Part shown: positions 22,855 through 35,000 of the stretch, piece by piece | Position numbering within the stretch: the first letter of the stretch is position 1 | Layout of the letters: each line of letters starts with the position of its first letter | Source: Tolypeutes matacus | Lineage: Eukaryota; Chordata; Mammalia; Cingulata; Chlamyphoridae | Direction of reading: 5' to 3' | NCBI GenBank assembly: GCA_026826555.1 | Contig: JAKSZT010054570.1 | Coordinates: forward strand, 2,858,959 to 2,922,958 | Length of the DNA stretch: 64,000 nucleotides | Translations under genes and position numbers: made by a program | The notes under the pieces: generated by a model | Databases searched by the model: none | Told to the model about the DNA's origin: nothing | Seen by the model: only the letters and a program-made list of their open reading frames with translations

Positions 22855-24885
22855 ATACATCTATAAGCACTATTAATACTAGAGGTATGTAGCAAATTGT
22901 CTGAATTCTACATCACAAAACATTTTCTGTAGGAAAATTTATTTTGTATTCTAAACAAGTAACTTAAAACATAACACTTTGCTCCTTTATATGTGATTAT
23001 ATCATATAGCATTACAATAAAACAATACAATAAAATCTCAATATATCCCTGTGAGATGAATAGAAGGCAAATGGCTAGCTCCATTTTACAGATGGAAAAA
23101 TTGGGTGGTAGAGAACAAATCAAACCAAACAAATTCTCCTGAGGCTCAGAGCAGATTTTCCTTCTACTAAGCAAGACTGTCTTGCCAACACAAACCAATC
23201 ACCCAGATAAATAAGTGAAGAACTAGAAAAGGAGAGAGAGAGAAGAAGAGGAGCAAACCTTGCCCCAAAGACAGCATTTTATCAACACAGTTTGCCCTGC
23301 AGGCCTGGGAGTCCTAACTTTTAGAAGTCTTCCAATTTGACCTCTTGATAAAAGGCACTTGTTTCACTACCATAAAGGAATAAAAGAAACACATAACCCA
23401 AAGGGACATTTTGACTGAGTAGGCTTTTATCAATAAACTAAGAGTCTCCCAGCTGGAAATGAAGTATCCAAACTCCTAAATTTTCCTTCCCATCTCCCAA
23501 TCCTGCCAGCTAGCACTATTGAGAGGCCACCATGTACTCCCAGCATGTTTCCTCAAGAGTGCTTTCACTAGACTACATTTAATTAGGACTCCAAAAGAAA
23601 CTGTCACTTCCACCCCATTCCATTCCATTTCACCCTGTTCCATTCCATTCTTTCTTAATAATGCATCCCAGGCATTGTGTTTCAGGCTACTACTGACATG
23701 GCAATGCAGGTTATTTCCAGGCCCAGCTATTACCTGCGAATGCGGTGAAATTAATATGAGTAAATGCAGGAAAAGGGATGAAATAAAACATATCCTATTG
23801 AAGGAAATGAGAGCTCCTTACGAAAGGAAAACACACATAGGAAAAGACGTGGGCATATCAGAATACAAATAGGACACTTGGGAACAGTGGATTCCACAGG
23901 CATGATGGTATTGAAGTATTTGATACTAGAGTAAGCACCTGCAGATATGAATTACATCCTTGATCAGACCGCTAACATTAGAGTACTGACATCTCAGGAA
24001 GCGCTTATGTTATATTTCAAATCCCTCTGCCCACTGCATAAATACCCAATAAATCAATCAGTGATAAAGGACACCAGCTAACAGGCTTAAAATGCTGAAC
24101 AAGCCACATCTCCCTCCTCAGAGAGGCTGTCACCCTTAATTTATTGGGGGTTCCCCTAGTCACTCACACCTCCACCCTTATAGCTTTGGGTGGGTGATGG
24201 GCTATTAACTCCTTCAGTGCTGTATTGGGGAATAAGCAACTGGCTGGGCATTAGTGGACACTCCCCCAGAGTGGGCATCAGTATTGAGAGGGCAAATGAA
24301 ATTCCCTAGCTACTTCTGGTGAATTGCTAACACCGCCCCCCTCTTAAGTTACTTGCCATATTTAAAACATGCAAAAAAAAACAAAAAACAAAAAAAAAAC
24401 ACTTTTTGCTGCTTGGGATGAGTTTGTGGGTCATGTTCATTTTAGTTGGTTATAACAGTTTCTTTTAGATATTCAAAGTAAGTTTTCTAATAATTGTTTT
24501 ATAAAGGGAAAAATCAAAGGTTTAATAAAAATTTTAGTGATTTTCCAAAGTAAATAAGAAAAGAGAGAAAATGAGATTCCCTAGTCAAATAGAATAGGTG
24601 ATTTATAAATTGATCTTTTATACATTTTTTAAAAAATAGAAAGAAACATGCTGAAACTCTAATAATGGTTATCTTTGGGTGGTAGCATTTGGGGAGATTC
24701 TTTTTTTCTCCTTTCCTGCATTTTCTAAATATTTTATAATACTAGTTTTGCATTTGCACTTTTACTATCTTTTATAATATTATTTCTATAATTAGAAAAT
24801 AATTTAATTAAAAATTATCCATACAAATTTAAGAACCACATACATTAATATTCCACTTTAGCTTTAATTTCGATATTGATTCTTA
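22855..24885. other. Non-coding, no recognised element
   Basis: About 2 kb with a 117-codon ORF (23519-23872) of no recognisable domain and an A-rich run at 24373-24401. Mostly AT-rich towards the right. No repeat family recognised with confidence. Confidence 0.4.
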
Positions 24886-24898
24886 CCACATAAATCTT

Positions 24899-24969
24899 TT
24901 TTTTTTATTTAATCCCGGATCTCGTACGTGGGAAGCTGGTGCTGAACTACTGAGCCACATCTGCTCCCC
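24899..24969 (-). repeat. DAS-type SINE, head-only, antisense
   Basis: T-rich tail, 'taatcccggatctcgtacg' and 'ctgagccacatctgctcccc'. Flanked by 'ccacataaatctt' at 24886-24898 and 24970-24982. Diverged in the anticodon-side half relative to the other copies. Confidence 0.88.
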
Positions 24970-25229
24970 CCACATAAATCTTAATGCATCTAGAAAGCAT
25001 TAATATAAATTTGTAAGTATTTGCATAACTCAAAGTCCTTATTGGATTTGAAAGTGTTTTTTTTTTTTTTTTAGTTAAAATGTTTGCATTGGAAACGGAG
25101 TCGGTTTTAATTATTTACCAACATCATTCTTTTTCAGTGATTTTTAAATGAATAATAGCAAATAGTTTAGCTTTATTCTTAAAACAGAGTTCAACAAAAA
25201 CTTACCGTACGTTGCACTCTGATAGGTTC

Positions 25230-25490
25230 TGCGGCAATGAAAAATAACAGTAATGAACATGCATTTTAAGTTTACAAAGTGCTGCTGGATTAATTATCTT
25301 CTTTAGTCCTCACAATAATCCTGTACTTTAGGTACATCCTCCCCATTTTCTAGTTGAGGGAACCATGGATGTCAGAAGTGAAGTGACTCAGCGGATGTCA
25401 TGAGGGTTAGTAGGTAGCAGAGTGAGGACTTGAGCCCAGGGCCTCTGCTTCTAAATCTGATGTTCTTTCCTATGGCATGTGGCGCTGACC
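25230..25490 (-). repeat. MIR (antisense)
   Basis: 'aagtttacaaagtgctgctg', 'cctcacaataatcctgtact', 'ccccattttctagttgaggg' and 'gacttgagcccagggcctct' make a near full-length antisense MIR. Confidence 0.88.
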
Positions 25491-25609
25491 CCTGCTCAAA
25501 GAGCTTGCTGTCAAGAGAGGCAGAGACACGGGAAACAACTCAAGAGTATTCGATTAAGTATTAAATCAGAGTGGTATTTTCACTGACTTTCCTCAGTGAT
25601 AGCAAGTCT

Positions 25610-25715
25610 TGTCTGACTTGTTCCATTTTAAAAACTGAAGTTCAAAGGTGGGAAATAATTTACCCACAGAGTTAATGGCAGCTCCAGAAAGAGAATCCTG
25701 GAATGATGGTGTAGG
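25610..25715 (-). repeat. MIR fragment (antisense)
   Basis: 'ccattttaaaaactgaagtt' and 'taatttacccacagagttaa' match the antisense MIR core. Confidence 0.55.
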
Positions 25716-26129
25716 TTCCGAATGAGGCATAAACATAGACATAGCTACAGCCCAAGAAGCAGTGTTTTGAAGAGGCCCAAGTGAAGGCAGTGAATGTTCC
25801 CGAACATTCTTCCCAGATGTTCAGGAACAAAGGAGTGTAACGATTCAGGGGGGAAAAGGCTTTTGTTTGATTTTTGACTTTTATTAAGCCGTTATAAAAT
25901 CAGGAATTCTCTTCAGGGTCCTCAAAATCATTGATTTTATAGAATAAATTCTATATAGAATGCCAAGAACTGGATGTTCTTTAATAATTAATGTCTTACA
26001 TCAGATCATCCAGAATAGGATTGAGTTGGGGGTGGGAGGGGAGTGGAATGGTGAGGGTGTGGGGAGACTAAGGGAGAGAACAGGAAGGGGGGAAAAGTAG
26101 TAAAGAAGAGAAAGGAAAAGTCTAAATTT

Positions 26130-26305
26130 GCTTTACTTACATTATTTAAGTCTCACATAAAAAAAGTTGAAAGGTAGATCATAGCCATCGCTTTACAGGC
26201 AATGAATTTGCTCAGGGTCATACAGCTTGGTGGAGCTGGGATTCAAATTTAGGTCAGCCGAATACCAGATCTCAGGACTGTTTCCCCATTGCCAGGGACC
26301 CCAAA
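26130..26305 (-). repeat. MIR (antisense)
   Basis: 'ctttacaggcaatgaatttg', 'ctcagggtcatacagcttgg' and 'gagctgggattcaaatttag' are an antisense MIR core. Confidence 0.75.
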
Positions 26306-26403
26306 TCTTCTCAGATGCCAGGAGTCCACATTTTAACCTCTCTCTCAACCTGGTCAAACAATGGCTAACCAGTGGTTCCCAAACCACTCGGAGTTGTCTA
26401 TTG

Positions 26404-26892
26404 AAGCGGATGTGGATCAAGCAATTGAGCTCCTGCCTACCACACGGGAGGTCCCTGGTTCGGTTCCCAGTGCCTCCTAAAGAAGACAGCGAGCTGGTGT
26501 GACAAGCAGGCACAGCAAGCTGATGCAACAAGAGACACAAGAAGAAAAAAACACAATAAGAGACACAACAAAATCAGGGAGCGGATGTTTCCAGTACCTA
26601 CTTAAAAAAAAAATAAATAAAGAAGACAAGCAAGACAGCAAGCTGAAGTGACAGGCAAGTGCAGCAAGCTGACGCATCAAGATGACGCAACAAGAGACAC
26701 ACAGGGGGAAGCATAATGAGAGACACAACAAAGCAGGGAGCAGAAGTGGCTCAAGTGATTAAGTGGCTCCCTCCCACATCAGAGGTCCCGGGTTTGGTTT
26801 CTGGTGCCTCCCAAAGAAACAAGGAAGATGAACAGACACAGCAAGTGCAAAAACAACGAGGGGTTGGGGAGAAATAAATCAATAAAAATAAA
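26404..26892 (+). repeat. Composite multi-head DAS-SINE (~490 bp)
   Basis: Order: intact head (26404-26480, 'tggatcaagcaattgagctc', 'ccctggttcggttcc'), body with 'gacacaacaaaatcagggag', a truncated head (26577-26601), a second body ('aagacaagcaagacagcaag', 'gctgacgcatcaagatgacg'), a second full head (26735-26812, 'gaagtggctcaagtgattaa', 'ggtcccgggtttggtt'), and a tail ending (AATAAA)n. The same arrangement and length recur at 63088-63575. ORFs running through it are artefacts. Confidence 0.88.
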
Positions 26893-27258
26893 TCTTCTGT
26901 GTACATTTTCTTACCTTTGCAACAACAGCTTTTAAAATGTAAACAGGGACGAGCAAACAAGTAATGAATGAACAGACACAGAGAGCAGACAGCCAGTGCA
27001 AAACAACAGGGGAGGGGGAATAAATAAATAAAATAAATCCTAAAATAAAGTAAACGAAGCAGATGTGGCTCAAGCAGTTGAGCACCTCCCTTCCACACGG
27101 GAGGTCCCAAGTTCAGTTCCGTGCCTCCTGAAAAAACTAAGCAAAGAACAAGCAAAACAAATGGAAAAACCAACTCAGGGAAGCTGATGTGGCTCCGTGG
27201 TTGAGCACCGGCTTCCTACATACGAGGTTCTGGGTTCAATACCTGGCCCCCGGTACCT

Positions 27259-27290
<32 letters not shown>
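26893..27290 (+). repeat. SINE fragments: tail, then two more heads
   Basis: A SINE tail (26945-27050, 'gaacagacacagagagcaga') is followed by a head at about 27056-27130 ('agatgtggctcaagcagttg', 'gggaggtcccaagttcagtt') and another at 27178-27262 ('gctgatgtggctccgtggtt', 'gaggttctgggttcaatacc'), ending in a 29-base poly(A). At least two separate insertions are stacked here. The fourth head is the most divergent. Confidence 0.8.
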
Positions 27291-27291
<1 letters not shown>

Positions 27292-27329
27292 AAACAATCC
27301 ATGCACAAGTCCATGGATATACTGGAAAC

Positions 27330-27405
27330 CACTGGATTGCATAGTTTTAGAAGGGTGACTTTTATGGCATCTTAATTATATCTCAATAAAGCTGTTGTTT
27401 GAACA
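27330..27405 (+). repeat. L1 3'-end fragment
   Basis: 'ggcatcttaattatatctca' followed by 'ataaagctg' matches an L1 3' terminus. An AT dinucleotide-rich tract follows (27408-27460). Confidence 0.45.
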
Positions 27406-27460
27406 AATTATATAATTTATATATATATATAATATTATATAATTATATATATAATAATAA

Positions 27461-28330
27461 GTAGATAAGCCAAAAATAAAATAAAATTTTAAAAAAAACC
27501 ATACCATTGCTCTTACAAATATATGTTTGCTTATTATAGCAATGGTCTTTTATTTAATAATAAATAAAAAAAATATTTTTAAAAAATAGTGTATGGTCTG
27601 TGAATTAAGATTCTTTTCCTGTTGAAACATTAATGTGACTGAGAGCCAGGACCATTGATTAAAGCACAGGATTTTATCTGAAGTAGAATTAATGCCAGTA
27701 CCAAAAGGTCCCACCAGAATTCTTCAGTACCAAAAAATCTCTACAGGAAATATCACTCCAAGGTATGATGTTACTACTATTGTTCCCTTTGTTTAGGGGT
27801 AAGAAGATTGAGCCCAACCAACCAACCGCATGGAGCTGGGAAATGAGAGAACAAACTGACAGCCCTTGACTGCTCCTAGAGTCCCTGGCTAGAGCCAGAG
27901 GCATGCCAATAGATGACATCTCCAGGTTTTAAAATGGAGCCCTGACCATCCCAAATGTTAACAATATCCTCAGCATTCCCTGGGAAAATAAACTTGCATT
28001 TTAAAAATAAACTTGACTAAAGGTATCTGAAGATAAAAAGAGCTGTTTGCTAGCCAGCAACAAAACTGTGCAAAAGGATTACAATTATTTTGAAATAAAT
28101 TTCTGGAGCGCTCATCTGAATTAGAAAGAACTGTGAAAACAAAACTCCTCCAGCTCAGGGCACAGAAGTATGTGACAGGTTAGCAGAGATTAGCACACAC
28201 TGACTCAGCATCCCCTAGACTTGCTTTTTATTTGCTTTAAAAAGTTTTCTTATTTTTATAATGTGGTTAGGAATCTACTAGGCAACAAAGCACCATTTTT
28301 GCTAGAGTGTTGTTTTGGAAAAACACAGGG
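27461..28330. other. Non-coding, no recognised element
   Basis: AT-rich with several A runs. No gene or repeat family identified. Confidence 0.4.
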
Positions 28331-28334
28331 CTTA

Positions 28335-28512
28335 GAGTCTTGAGAACTGGGTTCAAATTCCAGTCCTTTGTGTAATATGCCAACCTCCTTGAGTCTTAGT
28401 TACTATGATCTGTAAAAGGGAGTTAATATTTACTTCATAATATAGTTGACAGAATTAGATGTTGAGAGAATTCTAGCACTATGCATGGCACATGATATGT
28501 GCTCAGTAAAAA
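28335..28512 (+). repeat. MIR (sense)
   Basis: 'gaactgggttcaaattccag', 'ctccttgagtcttagttact', 'gatctgtaaaagggagttaa' and 'ctatgcatggcacatgatat' trace a MIR. Confidence 0.82.
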
Positions 28513-28799
28513 AAAGTAGGTTGGCTATTTATCAGAATTTGAGTTTGAGAAACCCTGTGGAGCTGCTTCAAGTACTTCCATTGCTCTAATTACACCACCT
28601 TATTACCAGGTAATGTTATCTTATGATTTTAGGAAATACACACTGAAATATTTAGGTGTAAAGAGGCATCATGTCTACAACTTTACTCTTAAATGGTTCA
28701 GGAAAAAAATCCAACGTGTGTGTGTGTGTCTGTATGGGGGTGAGAAGGAAAAAAAATATAGTAAATATAGTAAAAAGTTAATATTTGGCAAGTATTTGT

Positions 28800-28878
28800 G
28801 ACGGGTATCCATGAATTGTTTGTACTACCCCAATTTCTGCCTGAAATTGTCAAAATAAAAAGTAAAAAAAAAAAAAAA
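28800..28878 (+). repeat. Possible L1 3'-terminal fragment
   Basis: A 3' end signature ('gaaattgtcaaaataaaaag') with an A run, resembling an old L1 terminus. Confidence 0.35.
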
Positions 28879-28887
28879 AAAGTTATT

Positions 28888-28935
28888 CTTCGATGTACCG
28901 TTTATGTAATCTAAAGCTTCTTTAAAAATAAAGAG
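28888..28935 (+). repeat. Extremely 5'-truncated L1 insertion
   Basis: Only the last ~35 bp of the xenarthran L1 3' end is present ('gtttatgtaatctaaagctt', 'ctttaaaaata') plus an A-rich tail, bounded by 'agttattctt' (28880) and 'agttatctta' (28942). Confidence 0.7.
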
Positions 28936-28959
28936 AAAAAAAGTTATCTTAATGAATCC

Positions 28960-29205
28960 CTAGTGCATACCAATTACTAAACAGGGAACCTTACATACAT
29001 TACCACCACATAATTTAACTTTCACAATAATTGTAAGAGAAAAACACTATTATTATTCTTATTTTACAGATGTGGCAATTGAGGTTCAGAGAATTTAAGT
29101 AATTTAGCGATCAACGCAGTTGGTAATTGGCGCACTGGGATTCAGATTCATGTCTATCTTCAAATCCCATGGTCTTGACTCCTGGAAGTCCCATTAGCTA
29201 TACTA
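28960..29205 (-). repeat. MIR (antisense)
   Basis: 'attttacagatgtggcaatt', 'gaggttcagagaatttaagt', 'gcgcactgggattcagattc' and 'ccatggtcttgactcct' cover an antisense MIR. Confidence 0.88.
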
Positions 29206-29744
29206 GTGTCTAAAAGGCTAAGCAAAGTGTACAAAAAAGATTAGGAAGCAGAGGGCTTGGCAAGCGTGGAACCACATATCCCAGGGTTCAAGGGCTGCTG
29301 CTTGGAGAAGTGAGTCAAAAGGGACGCAGTCCTCAGGTAAAATGCTGATCTCCAGATGGGACAAGATTGTTTTCATCTGCATTTTAAACAAGTCCCCCAA
29401 CTGGTTTAAAGTGGATCACCCTTTGGGAAATACTGGGACGATTAAGAGAATCCCTAACCCTTCCACCACAACTGTCCCAACGGTATAGAATGCATTTGGA
29501 TTATATGCCATTAAAACTGGAAAACATTCTTGCAGCACCTAGTGCAGGTACATCACTATGGTAGTGGCAGAGTTCCGTCAGCTCTTGACAAGCATTTAAT
29601 GAATGTGTTCACTGTGTCCAGCAGCAAGATAGTTGCTATGGTTGGCTTCCATTTCAAGTAGATTAGTAGCTGGTTAGGTGAGAGAATATTTATTATGTAT
29701 CGCACATAAGCAATATGGAGAGGGCAAAGACAAGAGCTCTTTGA

Positions 29745-29850
29745 TCAGGAGACCTGGGGCTTAGCCCTGCCATTAGAAGCTGGTGGCCTTGGGCAAGTTA
29801 CTCCGATTCTTTGGCTGTCAGCTTCCTCATCTGAAGCAAGAAGGAAAAAA
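29745..29850 (+). repeat. MIR (sense)
   Basis: 'ggccttgggcaagttactcc' and 'cagcttcctcatctgaagca' are the MIR core. Confidence 0.75.
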
Positions 29851-30205
29851 CAGTCTGTGATTTTTTTCTTCCCATCTCTATCATTCTGTGGTTCCGTACA
29901 ATTGTAAGGTACGTTGCGAGTCTTCCAAACTACAGTGACAAAATAATACATCCTAAGATTTTATAATTGACATTTTACTGTGCCAATATCCATGGCATAG
30001 GAACATGTTACAGGTTAAGTGTGGTAATAGTGAAGTATAAGGTAAACTTGGAAGATTCCTAATGCCCTTTGGGGAAGCTATTGGGGACAGGGACGGGGGT
30101 ATCGTTCCTTAACCTTGAGAGGCTGACTCCCTGAGAAGGGAGCTTCCGTCCTTGCTCCCAGTATCTCTTGGTAACTGTCAGAGCCGGAACAAAGCGCTGA
30201 TGGAA
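29851..30205. other. Non-coding, no recognised element
   Basis: No ORF of interest and no recognised repeat. Confidence 0.4.
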
Positions 30206-30218
30206 CGCTTTAACTTTA

Positions 30219-30406
30219 TTTTTTTATTTTATTTTTTTTTTTTAAAGATTTTATTTATTTATTCATTTATCCCCCCCTTGCTGCTTGTGCTCGCTGGGTC
30301 AGCTAACCACGCCGTGCGGGCGGGCTTGCCTTCACCAGGAGGCCCCGGGAACCGAACCTGAGGCCTCCCATATGGTAAACGGGAGCCCTACTGATTGAGC
30401 CACAGC
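30219..30406 (-). repeat. DAS-SINE, long form, antisense
   Basis: 'aagattttatttatttattc', 'ccttgctgcttgtgctcgct', 'cgggaaccgaacctgaggcc' and 'gtaaacgggagccctactga', ending in 'gagccacagc'. Flanked by 'cgctttaacttta' (30206-30218 and 30407-30419). Confidence 0.95.
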
Positions 30407-30419
30407 CGCTTTAACTTTA

Positions 30420-31142
30420 ATAAACCTTTCAACTTAAAGCTATCAGGCCAACTAAGTTTATTTTCTACTCATTGTCTGCTAATTATCGCTTAATAAGCAT
30501 TTCTTTGGGCACTTCCTGCCTCAAATCCTCAGCACACAACGTGTGCCCACTTTCATTCACAGTCGATGCCAGTTCCACCTCCCGGACCTCCTGACAGAAA
30601 TGCTGCCGACGGCTGTCCACAGCTCTACTAGCTCTCTTCCTGGAGTTTAGGGGCCCAGCAGGACGGAGGGATAGCTAGTCGGGTAGAATGATCGCCAGAA
30701 CCATACTTAGGCCAGACTCTATCAAGAGCCTCTGGCAATCTTCTTCTGTCTTCTGATAAAATAAAACACATCTCCAGACTCCGCAGCGCTAAACCATATG
30801 TGGACATATTTTGGGTGGTTAAAAAATATTCATGTCTTCACTTTCTATGGCTGGGCAATAAAACTAGAGAGCAAGACTCAGCATTCTGAATTTGATATAA
30901 ATTTTAGCAAAAGATAATAGATTCAGGATTACACAAGAAATGACCCCACTGGTTACATATACCTTTCCACAATTTGATAAAGAAAAACCTAGGAGGGAGG
31001 AGTGTCACAGGTTGCGCAGTAGTTGAAATTTATGTACTAATGGGACTGATTTCCTTCTGAAGAAATGCAGGATGAGGCTATGGGCAGACCGGAGAGCAAG
31101 ACTAGAAGTGGGAAGATGTCCCCCCAAAATGGAGAAAAGAGG
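30420..31142. other. Non-coding, no recognised element
   Basis: Nothing recognised. Normal composition. Confidence 0.4.
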
Positions 31143-31151
31143 CCATTATCT

Positions 31152-31545
31152 TTTTTTTAAAAATCAGTGTGTATATATATATATTTTAACCCCCCCCACC
31201 TGTTGTTGCGTTCGCTGTCTGCTGTGTCCATTCGCTGTGTGTTCTCTGTGTCTGCTTGTCTTCTCATCTTCTCTTTAGGAGGCACCATGATCTGATCCTG
31301 GGACCTCCGATGTGGGAGAGAGGCACTCAATCTCTTGCACCACCTCAGCTCCCTGATCTGCTGCGTCTCTTATTGTCTCTCTTCTGTGTCTCTTTTTGTT
31401 GTATCATCTTGCTGCACCCGCTCTCTGCATGGGCCAGCTCTCTACTTGGGCCAGCTTGCTTTTCACCAGGAGGCCCCAAGAACCAAACCCTGGACCTCCC
31501 ATATAGTAGACGGGAGCCCAATCACATGAGCCACATCTGCTTCCC
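31152..31545 (-). repeat. Dimeric DAS-SINE (~390 bp), antisense
   Basis: Two heads: a divergent one at about 31276-31355 ('aggaggcaccatgatctgat', 'gagaggcactcaatctcttg') and a canonical one at about 31460-31545 ('aggaggccccaagaaccaaa', 'atgagccacatctgcttccc'). They are joined by a body with 'gcgtctcttattgtctctct'. Flanked by 'ccattatct' (31143-31151 and 31546-31554), so it inserted as one unit. The 102- and 64-codon ORFs here are translations of the SINE. Confidence 0.9.
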
Positions 31546-31924
31546 CCATTATCTCTTAAATTAGAGGGCAGGAGCTTCCCATCAAGGGCATTTCTGGTAA
31601 CATCAGCAAGTCTAGCACAGGGAAAATCCTTATCTTCTCTGTGTAACTCTTATTCTCCTTTCACAAGCCCCAAATCTTTGCCACTCTAGGTAAAGCTTGT
31701 AAGACAAGAGTCCTGATTTCTCATCTATTACACGGACATAATAATGAGATCACATAAAATGAAACCAAATAGGGAAACACCTACTATAGTAACTACACTG
31801 TAGAGAAACAAAAGATGAAAATTCTTTTAGTTGCCCCATGCCCCAGCAAATGGACTCCTACAACAGGAACATGAAGAAGGGATGCTGGGCCGACAAAATC
31901 AAGATGCACCACATCTAATTCATA

Positions 31925-32015
31925 TTATTTGATTTTTCATAGCAGCCACATAAAGTAGGTATTACTAATATTCCCATTTTACAGATGAATGCCCATGACC
32001 AGCAGAAGCTTTTTA
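31925..32015 (-). repeat. MIR fragment (antisense)
   Basis: 'tattcccattttacagatga' preceded by 'aaagtaggtattactaat' is the antisense MIR core. Confidence 0.7.
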
Positions 32016-32039
32016 GTTGTTCTAAGCACTTTACTTAAA

Positions 32040-35000
32040 AAACAACAACAATAAAAAAACTTTTTATTTTCAAATAAAATAGATTAACAGGAAGTGGTAA
32101 AAAAACAGTCCTGTGCACGCTTAAGCTCCCCTCACGGTTGCACTTATAAAACCATAGTCCAACGAGGCTTTGACCATTTCCTCAGGAGCACACCTCAGAG
32201 GTGGGGCCTGAACTCTCTGAGGCTGACAGTCAGGGGCTGCATGGGGCGACTGGAGGGCTTTTATTGAGACAAAGGAATCTCTTTCTGCACCCTGGGGAAC
32301 CTGTGCCCATCTTCTGGTTGGAGATTTATGAGACAATAATTGAGATTCGCTGACATGGTTAAAATGCTTCTGCCTTGGGAAAGGAAACTGCCCTACCTCT
32401 CTAGTTTTCAATGACCCTGCCAAAGGAGACTGCCAGCTCACTACATGGTCCTATAATCTTAACAGGCTCTGGATACTGACAAGCTTCCAGTTACCAGCTG
32501 GGCATTTGGTGATGAAAGGCTCTCTATTTTATTACCAGTCCCTTAGGTTAATCAGCTCTTCCATCCATGTTGCTTACCATTCCAAGTTATCACTAGCTGA
32601 AGCCAGCAGATGTATTCGGCCAATTCTACCCTGTCCCTTTTCCACTCCAACTTGTGAACTTGGAAAAGAAAATAGCTCCCACATTTCTTACTGCACTGTT
32701 TATTGGATGGAAGTTTTTCATCAATCATTAACATCTTTCTCAGAGAACCAGTTCCCAAGAAAGAGGAAACTTGATCCTTTTCTCCAGCAGATATTGCTTC
32801 CAAGGCCACTCTCCCCGCATATGCCTTCCACGTGACACCTTCCAAATGCTTGACAAGTGTTGTCTTCTTTCCTGTAGGTCACACGATACCCCAGAGGCCC
32901 AAAATCCTTAAGTAAAATTAAATATATTGCATGGTACCCCTACCAAGGCTGTCCTCTTCCCCTCCCCTGCTCACTCCTCACGAGGAGGCAGTACTTTTAC
33001 AGCAAAGGTCGCCCTTGTTCGGCTGCACCTAACCTGTTCCCGGGCCTGGGGGCACGCTCTGGATCATGAGCCTGAGGAAGCCTGGGTAATGGCAAAAACA
33101 AATACTTGGATGCCTTGAAAAAATAAAGGGAAAATGTTCTCTCTGACCCCCACTAAAACAAAAAAAAACTTTACAGAAAAAAGCACCCTGTTCAGCTGCA
33201 ATAAGGTGAGAGGTTAAATGTGGACAGAGTAGTAATATATAAGCAGTTTCTTAGTTTACTGGTGGGAATACTTAACAACCTAAGTATGTTTCCCCAGGAG
33301 GTAATCTATTATATTTTGTTCAATTTCTTCCTCCAAGAACTGAATCAATTCATGATGTAATGCCCAGGGGAGAACAATCTTCTGGAAACAGAGTATCTTG
33401 CTGGGGACAAGGTTGAGGAAAACATCTTAATATTGTTACAGCTTTTGGCCTGGTGGTAAAAGCTCTGCTTTTGGACGGGTGGCAGATCACCAGTAGTGCA
33501 GGCAGCGAAATGTCAAAAGGATGCAGGCTTCAAAAGCGTTTGGCATTTGTGTAGAACTGCTTTCCTCTTTGGAGAAATACAGGATATAAATCCATTCAGA
33601 CATTTACAGGACAGCTGCAGGACACTGGGCACTTACTTTAGGGACTGAGCTGAGAATGCTGCTTATTCAGAGTGCTGGCATCCGAGTGTAGTCCTGACTT
33701 CTAGTTTAAACAGCATTTCTTCTGGCTTATGTTGCCCGCTCCCAATCCTGACTGCCACCCTCCACCCCCAGACAAACTATATTAGAGAAGAAAAGGTCAA
33801 TCAACACTCATCGTTCACTTAATTTTCAGAAAACAGACGTAATTTTTGGTTATTTGTGGGAAATTGTTCTGGATGTCTTCAAAATGCTATTGTAGCTATC
33901 GATTTCAGGGGCTCCTCCAACTAAATGTTCACAAGAATAGACAAGTACTCAAATGGCTTGACCTTAAGCATCTGGGCGATGGAAGATAGAGGAGACAGCT
34001 GAAGCAAGGTGAAATAAACCGGCCGAGTATTAGAAGCACCCCCTCTCCCCGTCATTTTTTCCAGGCTTCATCATTACTTGTCGCCCAATAGAGATCACTT
34101 TACACTCTTCATCTTACTTACAAGATAGGAACAATAATGTATCTTGCTCCCTACTCCAGAGATATGAAGATATATAGCAGTACGCCAAAAAGGTGTTCTA
34201 CTATAGTGTGGTTGAAAAAAAAAAATGTGGAGAGGGAAGGGAACAAAGCCTCGGCTAAGGGTCATGAGTACAAGCAGGTGGGTCTGGGTAATTTAAAGGA
34301 AAGCTAGGTTGTTTGTTTCTCTCTGATGGAAAAGGAAGCCATAGTGGAAACTGATTAAGCAGCTCCCATTTGATTGGGAACGGTTTTAAGTTATTTCTAA
34401 ATTAAAAAATAAATTTATTTAGGTAAAAAGGATACCTTCAGCTCCCAAAGGATTAAGGAAAAGTAGAACTTAGGTAAATTGGAGAGTCTAATCAATCCTA
34501 CTTTACCCAATGAAGATACATCTACCATGTTTAAGTGTGAATACTAAGAACTTAAAAGCAACATTTAAAAATGAAAAAATTAAGAGCCTGCTTTTCGCCG
34601 AGAAATCTGTAGCCTTTCTGTCCCGCCCCTCCCCCTTGGAACTTATACTTCCATTTGCCTCTTGACAGCCTGAGAGCCATGGGCCTCAGCAGTACCCATT
34701 TACACACTCACGGAGGTCTTCTGATTTCCCACCATTCAGGCAGACTACAAACAACTAAGTACCCGCTCCTTAAAATGATTTATATGCCCAGAATATGCCA
34801 GTTAGGCTGGTTTCTGGGAATATTATTGGACTTTACAGTGCTTGAGAAATAGAAATCTTTGAGTCAATAAGCAATGTTTCTTACTGAAATAAACACAAGA
34901 ATTGGGCCATGTTTTATCTGTATTGATTACATGAAAAAATTAAACTATTCAATGGCTTCTTTCCATTAACAGAGATGCCTGATATTGTTCAACAAAACAT

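Noticed and set aside
23519..23872. 117-codon plus-strand ORF
   Set aside because: No recognisable domain, no splice or promoter context.
26361..27333. MER5-type hAT element with CCAGTGGTT ends around the SINE cluster
   Set aside because: Ends look suggestive ('ccagtggttcccaaac' and 'ggaaaccactgg') but no 8-bp duplication was seen and the interior is nearly all SINE.
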